DNA of 9,403 bases from Verrucomicrobiota bacterium (GCA_014382645.1 JACNJI010000227.1:1-9403), one strand, 5' to 3'. Counted from the stretch's first letter, positions 1 to 8,136 are shown. Notes: generated by a model not told the origin, from the sequence alone. Made by a program: numbers and translations.

Positions 1-1
1 T

Positions 2-748
2 GTAGCTTCAACGCTGGGGCAAGGCGAAGAAGCCAAAGGCGAAGGCCAGGGCGAAGGTCAAGGCGAAGGTCAAGGCGAAGGTCAAGGCGAAGGCCAGGGC
101 GAAGGTCAAGGCGAAGGTCAGGGTCAACCGGCAAGTCCGAGCGATGCCCCACTTACCAATCCCGAAACAGCGCAGGCACTTGCCCAGACGCTTGATTCCC
201 TAGACCAAGCACTAAACCCATTTGAAAATCCTTTCAGTCAAGATGCTTTCCCGGCAGAAGGTGGAGTCCCTTCCGATTCTCCTCTTGCCCAAGCCGCGCA
301 AGCCGCTCAATCCGGACAACCAGCGCAGGGAGAGCCGGGACAAGGGCAACCAGGAGAGGGCCCACCGGGTCAAGGCCCTCCGGGTCAAGGACAACCGGGT
401 CTTGGAACTCAAGCTGCTCAAGCGATGGCTGCCGCCGCGCAGGCGATGGCTGCAGCCGCGCAAGCGCAAGCCTCCGCCATGGCCCAGTCACGAATTCCTG
501 GCCAGAATCCAAAGAGTGAAGGTTTTCAACTCAATTCGGGTGAAGGCGCCGCCGTACAGGCAGGGGCCATGGCCTTTCAGGATCTACCAGGCATGAAGGA
601 AATGGCTAAGCTCGAATGGGGACGCCTTCCTCCCAAACTAGCAAAAGACCTAATGGATGGTCGCCGGGAAGCCGTATCCGGCGAGTACCGTAGCCGCGTT
701 GAGGCGTACTTCCGCGCCATGGCAGACAAATCTCGTCAGAAAAAGTGA
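2..748 (+). CDS. Gly-Glu-Gln-rich low-complexity protein, 3' part
   Basis: The frame is open from base 2 to the TGA at 746-748, so the gene begins outside the window and 248 C-terminal codons are visible. The order is: (Gly-Glu-Gly-Gln)x7 at about residues 13-40, a more ordinary stretch rich in Ala, Gln, Pro and Phe (about 45-100), a collagen-like Pro-Gly-Gln segment (about 104-133), an Ala/Gln/Met segment with the heptad AMAAAAQ twice (about 137-162), and a compact charged tail. The tail (LEWGRLPPKLAKDLMDG, then a Tyr/Arg-rich end) looks folded and resembles the C-terminus I associate with large envelope-operon proteins of Verrucomicrobia and Planctomycetes, where the N-terminal part often carries membrane or coiled-coil segments; that is recollection, not proof. 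No catalytic motif is visible and the function is unknown. The toroid gene 34 bp downstream on the same strand suggests co-transcription. Confidence 0.85.
   Translation, partial: VASTLGQGEEAKGEGQGEGQGEGQGEGQGEGQGEGQGEGQGQPASPSDAPLTNPETAQALAQTLDSLDQALNPFENPFSQDAFPAEGGVPSDSPLAQAAQAAQSGQPAQGEPGQGQPGEGPPGQGPPGQGQPGLGTQAAQAMAAAAQAMAAAAQAQASAMAQSRIPGQNPKSEGFQLNSGEGAAVQAGAMAFQDLPGMKEMAKLEWGRLPPKLAKDLMDGRREAVSGEYRSRVEAYFRAMADKSRQKK
38..121 (+). repeat. 12-bp coding minisatellite, 7 units (GGC GAA GGY CAR)
   Basis: Seven tandem in-frame 12-bp units begin at 38, 50, 62, 74, 86, 98 and 110, each encoding Gly-Glu-Gly-Gln. Units differ only at third codon positions (GGC/GGT, CAA/CAG). Because the unit is a multiple of three, slippage would change protein length without breaking the frame. 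Confidence 0.95.
422..463 (+). repeat. 21-bp direct repeat, 2 copies, coding AMAAAAQ
   Basis: Bases 422-442 and 443-463 are adjacent 21-bp copies (gcgatggctgc...gccgcgca) with two differences. They encode the same heptad AMAAAAQ twice within the Ala-rich part of the first gene. The likely origin is a local in-frame duplication. Confidence 0.85.
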
Positions 749-782
749 GCATTCATCGGATTTGGCGAACGGGGATTAAAGC

Positions 783-1871
783 ATGAAGTTTTTACTTTTA
801 TTTCTATTCTTGATCGGTTCTGGCATGATTTCAGTGTCGGGAGAGGAAGTAGTTCCACCCGATGATGAAACCGGCAATCCCTTCCAAAAGGATAAGGTGG
901 ACAAGGCGATAGAAAAAGGAATTGCCTATATCGCGAAGAAGCAACAATCCGATGGATCCATTCATGACAAGGGAAATCCCACCACCATGACTGCCCTATC
1001 GCTAATGTCCATGGCGGCAGTGGGCCACCAACCGATCAATCCAAACGAAGAAGGACGCGTCATGCGGCGTGCGATCGATTACGTGCTCAAGGAAGGAAGG
1101 CAAGACGAACATGGCTATTTTGGGAACAAGGACGGAGGGCGAATGTATGGTCACGGAATCATCACTTTGACGCTCTCTGAAATGCTAGGAATGGGACTGG
1201 ACGAAGAACAGGACCAAAAGATTCGCAAGAGCACCCAAAAGGCGATCAACTTGATATTGCGTTCGCAAAAAGTGCCTAAAAGCCCATCCCACCAAGGTGG
1301 CTGGCGATATTCCCCCGATTCCAGAGACGCCGACCTTTCCGCCACCATCTGGCAACTGATGTCACTGCGTTCGGCAAAAAACGCAGGACTTGACGTTCCC
1401 TCCTCGGCAATCGAGGAAGCCGTGGGATACCTGCAAAGGTCCTATCACTCCAGCCTCGATTCCAAAGGCGAACCGGTGAACAAGAAATCAGGATTTGCCT
1501 ACCAACCAGGCGGTAGTGCCGAGTACACAACCACCGCCGCGGGTTTACTCGCCATGCAGGTATGCGGAGAATACGAGTCCCCCTTCGTCAAAGGAGCCGC
1601 CGACTGGCTTTTGGACAATGAACCCAATACCGGGAGAAAATTCTTTTTGTACGGAACCTATTATTATTCGCAAGCCATGTACCAACGCGGTGGCGACCAC
1701 GCGAAAATCGCCCGAAAGAAGGTGGAGGAAATTATGCTAAAACTTCAGCGAGGAGACGGTTCATGGCATGGTAGCGGTTCCGAAAACAGTGCTGGGCAAA
1801 TCTATTCCACTTCCATGGCAATTCTCGCCTTAGCAGTAAAATACCACTACCTGCCGATCTACCAACGGTAG
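783..1871 (+). CDS. secreted prenyltransferase/squalene-oxidase-repeat (alpha-toroid) protein
   Basis: This 362-residue protein begins with a clear Sec signal peptide (MKFLLLFLFLIGSGMISVSG, likely cut near residue 20). The rest shows repeats of the terpenoid-cyclase/prenyltransferase alpha-alpha toroid type: helix pairs ending in Gln/Gly/Asp/Trp turns such as QQSDGSI (54-60), GGWRYSP (172-178) before DADLSATIWQLM (182-193), GFAYQPGG (237-244) and LQRGDGSWHG (321-330). The C-terminus YLPIYQR is typical of these bacterial secreted members. The DxDD acid motif of squalene-hopene cyclases is absent; the nearest is DADLS (182-186). I therefore infer a non-cyclase envelope or periplasmic toroid, perhaps a binding or scaffold protein; substrate unknown. 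ATG at 783 is chosen because the signal peptide starts there, with GGGGAT (771-776) as a weak ribosome site. It lies 34 bp after the Gly-Glu-Gln-rich gene, probably in the same operon. Confidence 0.88.
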   Translation: MKFLLLFLFLIGSGMISVSGEEVVPPDDETGNPFQKDKVDKAIEKGIAYIAKKQQSDGSIHDKGNPTTMTALSLMSMAAVGHQPINPNEEGRVMRRAIDYVLKEGRQDEHGYFGNKDGGRMYGHGIITLTLSEMLGMGLDEEQDQKIRKSTQKAINLILRSQKVPKSPSHQGGWRYSPDSRDADLSATIWQLMSLRSAKNAGLDVPSSAIEEAVGYLQRSYHSSLDSKGEPVNKKSGFAYQPGGSAEYTTTAAGLLAMQVCGEYESPFVKGAADWLLDNEPNTGRKFFLYGTYYYSQAMYQRGGDHAKIARKKVEEIMLKLQRGDGSWHGSGSENSAGQIYSTSMAILALAVKYHYLPIYQR

Positions 1872-1986
1872 TATAATTCTAGATACACTTTTGTCTCTGT
1901 TTTCGCCGATGTGATTTTTTTTTTGCCTTGACGGCAACACTGGAAAGCGCAAAATTTCATTTTAGACCGACTGACCAACGGTTAAA
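1872..1986. promoter_or_regulatory. intergenic region with weak promoter candidate for the lipoprotein gene
   Basis: The 115-bp gap between the toroid gene and the lipoprotein gene holds a T-rich tract (about 1914-1924) and a 5-bp stem, TTGCC-TTGAC-GGCAA (1924-1938). The best sigma70-like pair is TTGACG (1928-1933), a 17-bp spacer and AAAATT (1951-1956), but the -10 element matches consensus at only three of six positions. A perfect TATAAT at 1872-1877 has no matching -35. No convincing terminator was found, because the stem is not followed by a T-tract on either strand. Confidence 0.25.
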
Positions 1987-4900
1987 GTGAACAGTTTTCC
2001 TGCCAATACCCAACTTGTCAGCTTATTTGCGAGCGGCTTTTTATTGGTTGTCGCAAGTTGCGACCAATCGCAATCGGGCAAAAAAGATAAAGAGGCGGTA
2101 TGGGATCAAATACCACCCTTTCACCCCGATGAACAGATTTTCCAATACATCAAAGGTAAAAAGTTGCCAAAGCGACAAGTTCGGGCCTCTAGACCTCGTT
2201 TTACCTTAGTTGACTCTGAACGAACAGACGTTTCCTTCGTCAACGAGTTTCAGCCGAACCACCCTCGCAAAGCACTTTACGCCTCAGGGTTTTCTTGCGG
2301 TGGCATAGCCATCGGAGACATCAATGGCGACGGTTGGCCCGATGTTTTTTTCACAGGTGGGCCAACGACCAACAAACTCTACAGCAACTTGGGGAAGTTT
2401 CATTTTCGTGAAGTCACTTCGGAAAGCGGTCTTTCGGAAGGAGGAAACCCATGGTCGGCCGGTGCCGCATTCGGCGACATCGATGCCGATGGAGATCTCG
2501 ATCTTTACGTCTGCAATTACGACACGCCAAACCAGCTTTGGTTGAACGATGGCTCGGGCAAGTTCGTTGAAAAGGCGAAGGCTTTGGGCGTGGACACGGT
2601 CTCTGCAAGTCTGATGCCTTACTTTCAGGACTACGATCGTGACGGTGATCTCGATTTCTTCCTGCTTACCAATCGTCTATTTCTCGCCGGCGGAAGACCA
2701 AAAGAACCACCCTTTCGAAAAGGCGTGGACGGTCGACCGGAAGTTCTGCCATCTTTTCAAAAATACTTTCGAATGCGAGAAGCTGCCGAAGGCATAATGA
2801 AGTTAGAGCCTTCCGGCAGCGAAGATCGCCTCTACCGTAACGAAGGAGGGCATTTTAAAGAAATTTCAACTGCCTCGGGAATAATCGCGCGTGGCCATGG
2901 TCTATCTGCGGCATGGTGGGACTACGACGACGACGGAGACCCGGATCTCTACGTAGCCAATGACTTCAATGACCCCGATCATCTCTACCGCAACGATGGC
3001 GGAACTTTCGTGGACGTCATCAGCGAAACCTTCCCGCATGTTGCTTGGTTTGCCATGGGTTCTGACCTAGCTGACCTCGATGGAAACGGAGCCGATGACC
3101 TGTTCACCTTGGACATGTCAGGAACAAACCACTTCCGACAAAAGACCACCATGGGAACCATGACCTCGCACAAGCGTTTTCTAGAAACTGCAATACCACG
3201 CCAATACATGCGGAACGTGCTTTTAATGAATGAGGGTAATGGCATTTTTCGTGAAGCCGCCTACCTTGCAGGGCTCGCCGACGCCGATTGGGGTTGGGCT
3301 CCAAAACTGGAAGATTTTGACGAGGACGGCATGATCGATGTCTTCATAACAAACGGCATGACCCAAAATTTTACTGATGCCGACCACCCGATGAGCGATC
3401 AGGATCGGATTGGTAAATCCGAGTTCGATCACTACCGTAAAACCGGTTTCAAAAAAGACGTTAACCTTGCCTTTCGCAATGCGGGTAAACTCGATTTCCC
3501 GAAAGTCTCCGAAGCTTGGGGGCTCGATCACGAAGGCATGAGCTTTGCTGCTGCTCACGGAGATTTAGACCGAGACGGCGATCTCGACCTCGTAGTCGCC
3601 AACTTGAATGAACAAGTCCACATTTATCGGAATGATTCCTTTGAGGGAAACCGACTTCTCCTATGCCTCAAGGGTCCGAACGCCTTGGGTTCCAAGGTCA
3701 CCGTGGTCACTGCTAGTCGTAGGCAGTCAAAAACACTGCGTCCCGCAACAGGTTTCATGTCGTCGGATGAACCCGTTCTACACTTCGGTCTGGGCGAGGA
3801 AGATTATGTCGGAGTGATGGAGATTCTCTGGGCCGACGGTACCGAGCAATCATTCGGTGACTTGCACGCCAACTATTACTACGAAATCACTAAGGATACC
3901 TCTGAACCAACAATCTCTGAACCAAAAGAGCCTAAAAAGCCTCTTTTTCGAAAAGTTTCGACGACCAACGGACTTCGACACGAAGAGAAACCATTCGATG
4001 ATTACAAGATTCAACCCCTCCTCCCCCACAGGCTTTCTAGGTTAGGCCCCGGCATGGCTTGGACGGACATCGATGCAAACGGTTTTCCCGACTTGTTTCT
4101 TGGAGGTGCAGCGGAAACACCGGGAAGTATCTGGCTCAACTACGGCAAGGGTGAATTCAGACGGCTCGTCACCCCTGCATTTGACCTAGATAAAAATGCC
4201 GAGGACATGGGTGCTCTGTTCTTTGATTACGATTCCGATGGCCGACCGGATCTGCTCGTAACCTCGGGTGGAACGGAAGCTCCCAAAGGCTCGAAGCATT
4301 ACACCGATCGCCTTTATCGAAATACAGGAGGCTTCCGATTCGAACGAGTACTCTTCCCGGGTGGTTCGAGTTCTTCCGGCCCCGCAGCGGCATGCGATTT
4401 CGATCGCGACGGTGACTTAGACCTGTTTATCGGGGGCAGGCTAACCCGTGGCGAATACCCTCTACCCGGAACAAGCCGACTTCTGCGTAATGACAAAGGT
4501 AATTTCGCCGACGCAACAAAAACCCTTGCACCGGGTCTGGCGACGGCGGGTATGGTTACCGGAGCAATGTGGACGGATGCGACAGGGGACGGTTGGACAG
4601 ACCTTCTCGTCACCACGGAATGGGGTCCCGTCAAACTATTCCAAAACAACAAGGGCAAGCTAGTCGACGCGACAAAGGAAGCCGGACTCTCCAACCTCAC
4701 GGGATGGTGGACAGGGATAGCCGCGGCCGACTTCGACCTTGACGGGGACCTCGACTACGCCGTCGGCAACCTAGGACTGAACACAAAGTACAAGGTGACG
4801 CAGGAACGCCCCTTCGAAGGATACTATGGTATGTTCGACCACACAGGCCGCAAACATTTTGTCGAAGCCACTTGGGAAAACGATAAACTTTATCCTGTCC

Positions 4901-5700
4901 GCGGTCTTAGCTGCTCCACTGACGCGATGCCTTTCGTAAATCGAAAATTCCTTAACTACGGAGACTTCGCCAGAGCCACCATACCTGAAATTTACACATC
5001 TAAATCTCTCGGAGAGGCCTATCGCGTGGAAGCTAAGATTCTAGAATCGGGCATACTTCTGAACGACGGGTCGGGACACTTCGATTTTCATCCCCTACCC
5101 CGCACAGCCCAAATAGCACCCACCTTTGGCATCGTCGCCAAGGACTTCGATGCCGACGGCAAGGTTGATCTCGCCCTAGCTCAAAACTTCTTTTCCCCAC
5201 AACCCGAAACAGGCCGCATGGACGGGGGGATCGGCCAATTTCTCCAAGGTCTTGGCGACGGTACTTTTCTTCCGGTAGCACAAAAAGAAAGTGGAATTGC
5301 AGTGAAGGGAGATACTCGAAGCCTCGCCGCCATAGACCTCGACAACGATGGTCGCCTGGACCTCGTATTCGCTCGCAACGACACCGCGCCTGAAATTTAC
5401 CTCCACAACCCAAATGCCTCGGGCAACACCGAAAATCGAAGCCTACGAATTCTCCTTAAAGGCTCAAAAGGCAATCCCACGGGAATCGGTTCGAAAATCA
5501 CCTTGCACGTCCAGGACGGAAATACCCAATCTGCCGAAATCCATGCAGGTTCCGGATATCTCACTCAAACTCCTGCGGGCACAATCTTCGATCTCGGCAA
5601 AGAAGAAGCTGCTGTAATCGAAGTCCAATGGCCAAACGGCAAAACCTCAACGACACAAGTCTCAGCTGGAATAAAAACGATCATTGTCTCTTTACCGTAA
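1987..5700 (+). CDS. CRTAC1-like double FG-GAP/VCBS propeller lipoprotein with two ASPIC/UnbV domains
   Basis: The 1237-residue protein starts at GTG 1987; an in-frame TGA at 1972 excludes an earlier start. A hydrophobic N-terminus ends in the lipobox VASC (Cys25), though it oddly lacks Lys/Arg before the hydrophobic core. Asp-rich calcium loops of the DxDxDGxxD type occur at residues 111, 164, 215, 312, 363, 443, 526 and again at 694, 747, 804, 864, 915, 1053, 1117: seven per half. Each set is followed by an ASPIC/UnbV domain (about 555-636 and 1152-1236), including ALGSKVTV in one and GIGSKITL in the other. I read this as two seven-bladed calcium-stabilised beta-propellers in tandem. FG-GAP/ASPIC proteins of about 1100 residues are common in Bacteroidota, often near SusCD transporters, and occur in Verrucomicrobia; their role (adhesion, surface binding) is poorly defined. 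It is probably anchored in the outer membrane. It converges on a TonB receptor gene; no start-linked Shine-Dalgarno is evident. Confidence 0.93.
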   Translation: MNSFPANTQLVSLFASGFLLVVASCDQSQSGKKDKEAVWDQIPPFHPDEQIFQYIKGKKLPKRQVRASRPRFTLVDSERTDVSFVNEFQPNHPRKALYASGFSCGGIAIGDINGDGWPDVFFTGGPTTNKLYSNLGKFHFREVTSESGLSEGGNPWSAGAAFGDIDADGDLDLYVCNYDTPNQLWLNDGSGKFVEKAKALGVDTVSASLMPYFQDYDRDGDLDFFLLTNRLFLAGGRPKEPPFRKGVDGRPEVLPSFQKYFRMREAAEGIMKLEPSGSEDRLYRNEGGHFKEISTASGIIARGHGLSAAWWDYDDDGDPDLYVANDFNDPDHLYRNDGGTFVDVISETFPHVAWFAMGSDLADLDGNGADDLFTLDMSGTNHFRQKTTMGTMTSHKRFLETAIPRQYMRNVLLMNEGNGIFREAAYLAGLADADWGWAPKLEDFDEDGMIDVFITNGMTQNFTDADHPMSDQDRIGKSEFDHYRKTGFKKDVNLAFRNAGKLDFPKVSEAWGLDHEGMSFAAAHGDLDRDGDLDLVVANLNEQVHIYRNDSFEGNRLLLCLKGPNALGSKVTVVTASRRQSKTLRPATGFMSSDEPVLHFGLGEEDYVGVMEILWADGTEQSFGDLHANYYYEITKDTSEPTISEPKEPKKPLFRKVSTTNGLRHEEKPFDDYKIQPLLPHRLSRLGPGMAWTDIDANGFPDLFLGGAAETPGSIWLNYGKGEFRRLVTPAFDLDKNAEDMGALFFDYDSDGRPDLLVTSGGTEAPKGSKHYTDRLYRNTGGFRFERVLFPGGSSSSGPAAACDFDRDGDLDLFIGGRLTRGEYPLPGTSRLLRNDKGNFADATKTLAPGLATAGMVTGAMWTDATGDGWTDLLVTTEWGPVKLFQNNKGKLVDATKEAGLSNLTGWWTGIAAADFDLDGDLDYAVGNLGLNTKYKVTQERPFEGYYGMFDHTGRKHFVEATWENDKLYPVRGLSCSTDAMPFVNRKFLNYGDFARATIPEIYTSKSLGEAYRVEAKILESGILLNDGSGHFDFHPLPRTAQIAPTFGIVAKDFDADGKVDLALAQNFFSPQPETGRMDGGIGQFLQGLGDGTFLPVAQKESGIAVKGDTRSLAAIDLDNDGRLDLVFARNDTAPEIYLHNPNASGNTENRSLRILLKGSKGNPTGIGSKITLHVQDGNTQSAEIHAGSGYLTQTPAGTIFDLGKEEAAVIEVQWPNGKTSTTQVSAGIKTIIVSLP

Positions 5701-5748
5701 GCCTTAAATAGAACTAGAAAGCGATTCTGCCCATCGAATTCTCGATCG
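5701..5748. other. 48-bp convergent intergenic gap
   Basis: The stop codons of the lipoprotein (plus) and receptor (minus) genes face each other here. The only structure is a short inverted repeat, ATCGA-ATTC-TCGAT (5733-5746), with no T-tract on either side. It may help both transcripts end but is not a convincing intrinsic terminator. Confidence 0.3.
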
Positions 5749-7914
5749 TCAGAAATCAAAAGACATGCCAATGCTCGCAACTCGTGGAGCCCCCGGCCGA
5801 TAACCATCGGGCATGAAGCTGGCCACGTATTTTTTGTCCGCGAAATTCGTCACTTTGCCGAACAACTGCACTCCTTCGGTTAAAGCATAGAATGCCGAAA
5901 AGTCGAGAACACCGTAGTCGCTAAGTTTCTCGGCCGGCGTGTTACTACCGTCGGAGTAGACGGCCGCCGTCCAGTGATAGTTGAAGTAGGCGCTTACCTT
6001 ATCCAATTCCAAGCCACCACGCAGGTTGTACTGAAAATCGGGAATGTAGGGGAGTTCGTTACCCGGAGTTGCCCCAGCCCAGTAACCCGTACCGGAACCG
6101 GCGACGGCATCGAACTCCGATTTGGTGTAAGTGACAGAGACGCTCACCGGGATGGCGAATGATAAGTCCCGACCCAAATCGGACCCGATGACGACCTCAA
6201 CTCCATGGACGGAAGCATCGCCGATATTAGCCGAGTCTTCCACGCCGGTGGCGAGGCTGGCCGAGGCAATCATGTTGTCGAAGGTGTTGTGGAAATAGGC
6301 CAACTCAAACGCAACCAGATCAGCCGCAAAACCACGAAAGCCTACCTCGAACCCGAGCGATTCCTCGATGCCGCGAAGCCCCTTGCTTGCTTCGCTCGAA
6401 CCACCTTCCGCTCCGGGAAAAGAGTGACCTTGGTGTATGCCTCCAAAAAACGAAAGGGCTTCGGTCATCTCATACCCCGCTCCCAGACCTACGATCACAT
6501 CGTCTAAACTGCGAGCGTTACTGCCCTTGTATTCGTAATCTACATCAGTGTAGCGGACACCCGGCGTAATCGTAAGTGCGCCCAAGGTTATTTCATCGGT
6601 AAAAAATAATTCAAGCGCTTCCGACCTGCGATCGTAGAGGGAACTGGGCGAAGTCGTAGCCGAACGAGCTATCGAAGTTCCTGCGATCACGTCGTAGGTA
6701 TCGGTAGTGTAGGGATTGTTGGTATAAACATCTTCCGTGTAACGGAAACCCAGGTCGAAATCATGCCAGCCCACCTTATAATCGACGTTGGCCTGAATAC
6801 CTTTCACCTCATAACTGCGGTCATTGTGATTCACGGAGTAGTTGCCGGCGGCGGCGCCCTTTAAGACAGCAAGATGCGCGAGGCTAGTGGTCACACCCTT
6901 GCCCACCTTGGTCGTGGTTCCGCCGGAAGTCACATCCGCCACTTTGTACCAATCACGGTTGAACTCATTGTAGAAAGCCGTGGCGGTTAAGCCCACGTCG
7001 GGCGTAAACTCTTTTCGGAATCGCAAGTAGTAGCGAGTGTGGTCGGAGTCCATATGGTCTTGGGCAGTGCCAACGTAACGCTGATAAGGATTCGTCAGAA
7101 AGTCTTCACGGCTCAGACCAACGTAACTTACGTCACCGTCAAGATCCGTCCGACCAGCCTTGAATTCGAGATAATTTTCATCACCGAACTCGTAGCCAAG
7201 TTTAAGCATCAGATCCGTCTTCGCCACGGGAGCCTTTGTCGAGGGCAAACTCCCAAGACCGTTAACCGTCTTCCATCCATCCGTATGATGGTCGAAAACC
7301 TCGACGAGATAGCCAAGCGTTCCGCCACCTAGGGCTGTTTTACCACCGGAGTTGGCATGGCCGATGCGTTCGTTATGCTCACCGTAGCTCATTCGCAAAT
7401 GGCTCGCCCGTTCCTGCGGGACAGGCGTGGAAAGATAGTTGATCACACCACCTGTGGTGTTCGGTCCAAACCTAAGTTGACTGGAACCCTTAAGGATTTC
7501 AAAGCCCGACATACGACCTGCAGTTGGTGAATAGTAAGCCGCAGGATCGGAAAACGGAGACGGCGAGGAAGGAATGCCATCCTCCATGATCGTTACCTTG
7601 GACGAACGGTTGGGATCCACTCCTCGCAAACTGATGTTCGGGAAGAGGCCATAGCCTTCCTCCGGACGAATGTAGACGCCGGGCACTTGGCGAAGTATTT
7701 CAGTTACGTCAGTATGAAAGTACGGTCCGAGATCCGAGGCATCTAAAACTGTGCCTGACCCTTGGAGAGACAGGATATCGGATTTATTTCCTATGACGTT
7801 GAATGGAGTAAGTGCATCGATTGCATCGCTTCCGTTTTCATCTTGTCCGTGCGATGCACCAGCCAAAAAGGCAGTTGCCGCCAAAGTGCTTATGATTTTA
7901 GTCCAGTCGTTCAT
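5749..7914 (-). CDS. TonB-dependent outer-membrane receptor, FecA-like
   Basis: Predicted outer-membrane active transporter driven by TonB-ExbBD. I choose the ATG at 7912-7914 (721 residues) over one 33 bp upstream because it places a signal peptide (MNDWTKIISTLAATAFLAGA, cut near residue 23) at the very start. A possible TonB box lies near residues 34-41 (ALTPFNVI). The plug domain (about 32-165) has the family motifs ILRQVPGVYI (73-82), PNISLRGVDPNRSS (92-105), EDGIPSSPSPFSDP (111-124) and LKGSSQLRFGPNTTGGVINY (141-160). The remainder is a beta-barrel with alternating strands and a C-terminal strand ending in Phe (SIGMSFDF). The plug spelling is closest to the ferric-citrate receptor group (FecA, COG4772), so a ferric chelate is the likely cargo, but the ligand cannot be fixed from sequence. 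No N-terminal signalling (STN) domain is present, so FecIR-type surface signalling through this protein is unlikely. Tandem Fur-like boxes just upstream support iron control. No partner transport genes are in view. Confidence 0.93.
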   Translation of the reverse strand: MNDWTKIISTLAATAFLAGASHGQDENGSDAIDALTPFNVIGNKSDILSLQGSGTVLDASDLGPYFHTDVTEILRQVPGVYIRPEEGYGLFPNISLRGVDPNRSSKVTIMEDGIPSSPSPFSDPAAYYSPTAGRMSGFEILKGSSQLRFGPNTTGGVINYLSTPVPQERASHLRMSYGEHNERIGHANSGGKTALGGGTLGYLVEVFDHHTDGWKTVNGLGSLPSTKAPVAKTDLMLKLGYEFGDENYLEFKAGRTDLDGDVSYVGLSREDFLTNPYQRYVGTAQDHMDSDHTRYYLRFRKEFTPDVGLTATAFYNEFNRDWYKVADVTSGGTTTKVGKGVTTSLAHLAVLKGAAAGNYSVNHNDRSYEVKGIQANVDYKVGWHDFDLGFRYTEDVYTNNPYTTDTYDVIAGTSIARSATTSPSSLYDRRSEALELFFTDEITLGALTITPGVRYTDVDYEYKGSNARSLDDVIVGLGAGYEMTEALSFFGGIHQGHSFPGAEGGSSEASKGLRGIEESLGFEVGFRGFAADLVAFELAYFHNTFDNMIASASLATGVEDSANIGDASVHGVEVVIGSDLGRDLSFAIPVSVSVTYTKSEFDAVAGSGTGYWAGATPGNELPYIPDFQYNLRGGLELDKVSAYFNYHWTAAVYSDGSNTPAEKLSDYGVLDFSAFYALTEGVQLFGKVTNFADKKYVASFMPDGYRPGAPRVASIGMSFDF

Positions 7915-7943
7915 AATTGTTTGTTCGTTTGTTAAAATGAAAG

Positions 7944-7986
7944 TCAATTGAGAATGGGTCTCAGTTTCAATTGATACTGGGTCTCA
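7944..7986 (-). promoter_or_regulatory. tandem Fur-box-like operator upstream of the TonB receptor
   Basis: Two 20-bp direct repeats sit 23 bp apart: TCAATTGAgAaTGGGTCTCA (7944-7963) and TCAATTGAtAcTGGGTCTCA (7967-7986). They differ at only two positions. Each contains a 15-mer of the TGA-N9-TCA form (7949-7963 and 7972-7986) matching 11 of 15 positions of the 7-1-7 Fur consensus TGATAATNATTATCA (counting N as a match), and each begins with the palindrome TCAATTGA. The first site begins about 35 bp upstream of the chosen receptor start, where it would overlap or adjoin the promoter. The inference is iron-dependent repression by a Fur-family regulator. A clear -35/-10 pair could not be singled out here. 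Confidence 0.6.
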
Positions 7987-8087
7987 ACAGCGCGAATCTT
8001 CTTCTGTCAACCCTCATTGAGCATAAACATTATTTATTTGGAATTAGAGGTACTCACAGCTCATCAATCGATGATCAGCGAAAGCAA

Positions 8088-8116
8088 TTGACCCCACACC
8101 ACTCTCCAAACATTAT
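8088..8116 (+). promoter_or_regulatory. sigma70-type promoter of the tRNA-Arg gene
   Basis: TTGACC (8088-8093), a 17-bp spacer and CATTAT (8111-8116) form a good housekeeping promoter: five of six and four of six consensus matches at ideal spacing. Transcription would start near 8123, about 14 bp before the mature tRNA 5' end, a normal distance for a tRNA leader. Confidence 0.55.
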
Positions 8117-8136
8117 ACCTTCCCACTATAGCGTTA

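Noticed and set aside
182..186. Squalene-hopene cyclase assignment for the toroid gene (protein residues 182-186, DADLS)
   Set aside because: The catalytic DxDD motif is not present, the protein is about half the cyclase length and it carries a signal peptide.
212..596. Several long open frames overlapping the first gene on both strands, Arg/Leu/Pro-rich
   Set aside because: They are by-products of the repetitive, stop-poor coding sequence of the gene at 2-748, which has the better composition, ending and operon context.
1872..1877. Perfect TATAAT right after the toroid gene stop
   Set aside because: No acceptable -35 at 16-18 bp upstream; it overlaps the end of a gene and would leave a leader of about 100 bases. 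Not called as a promoter.
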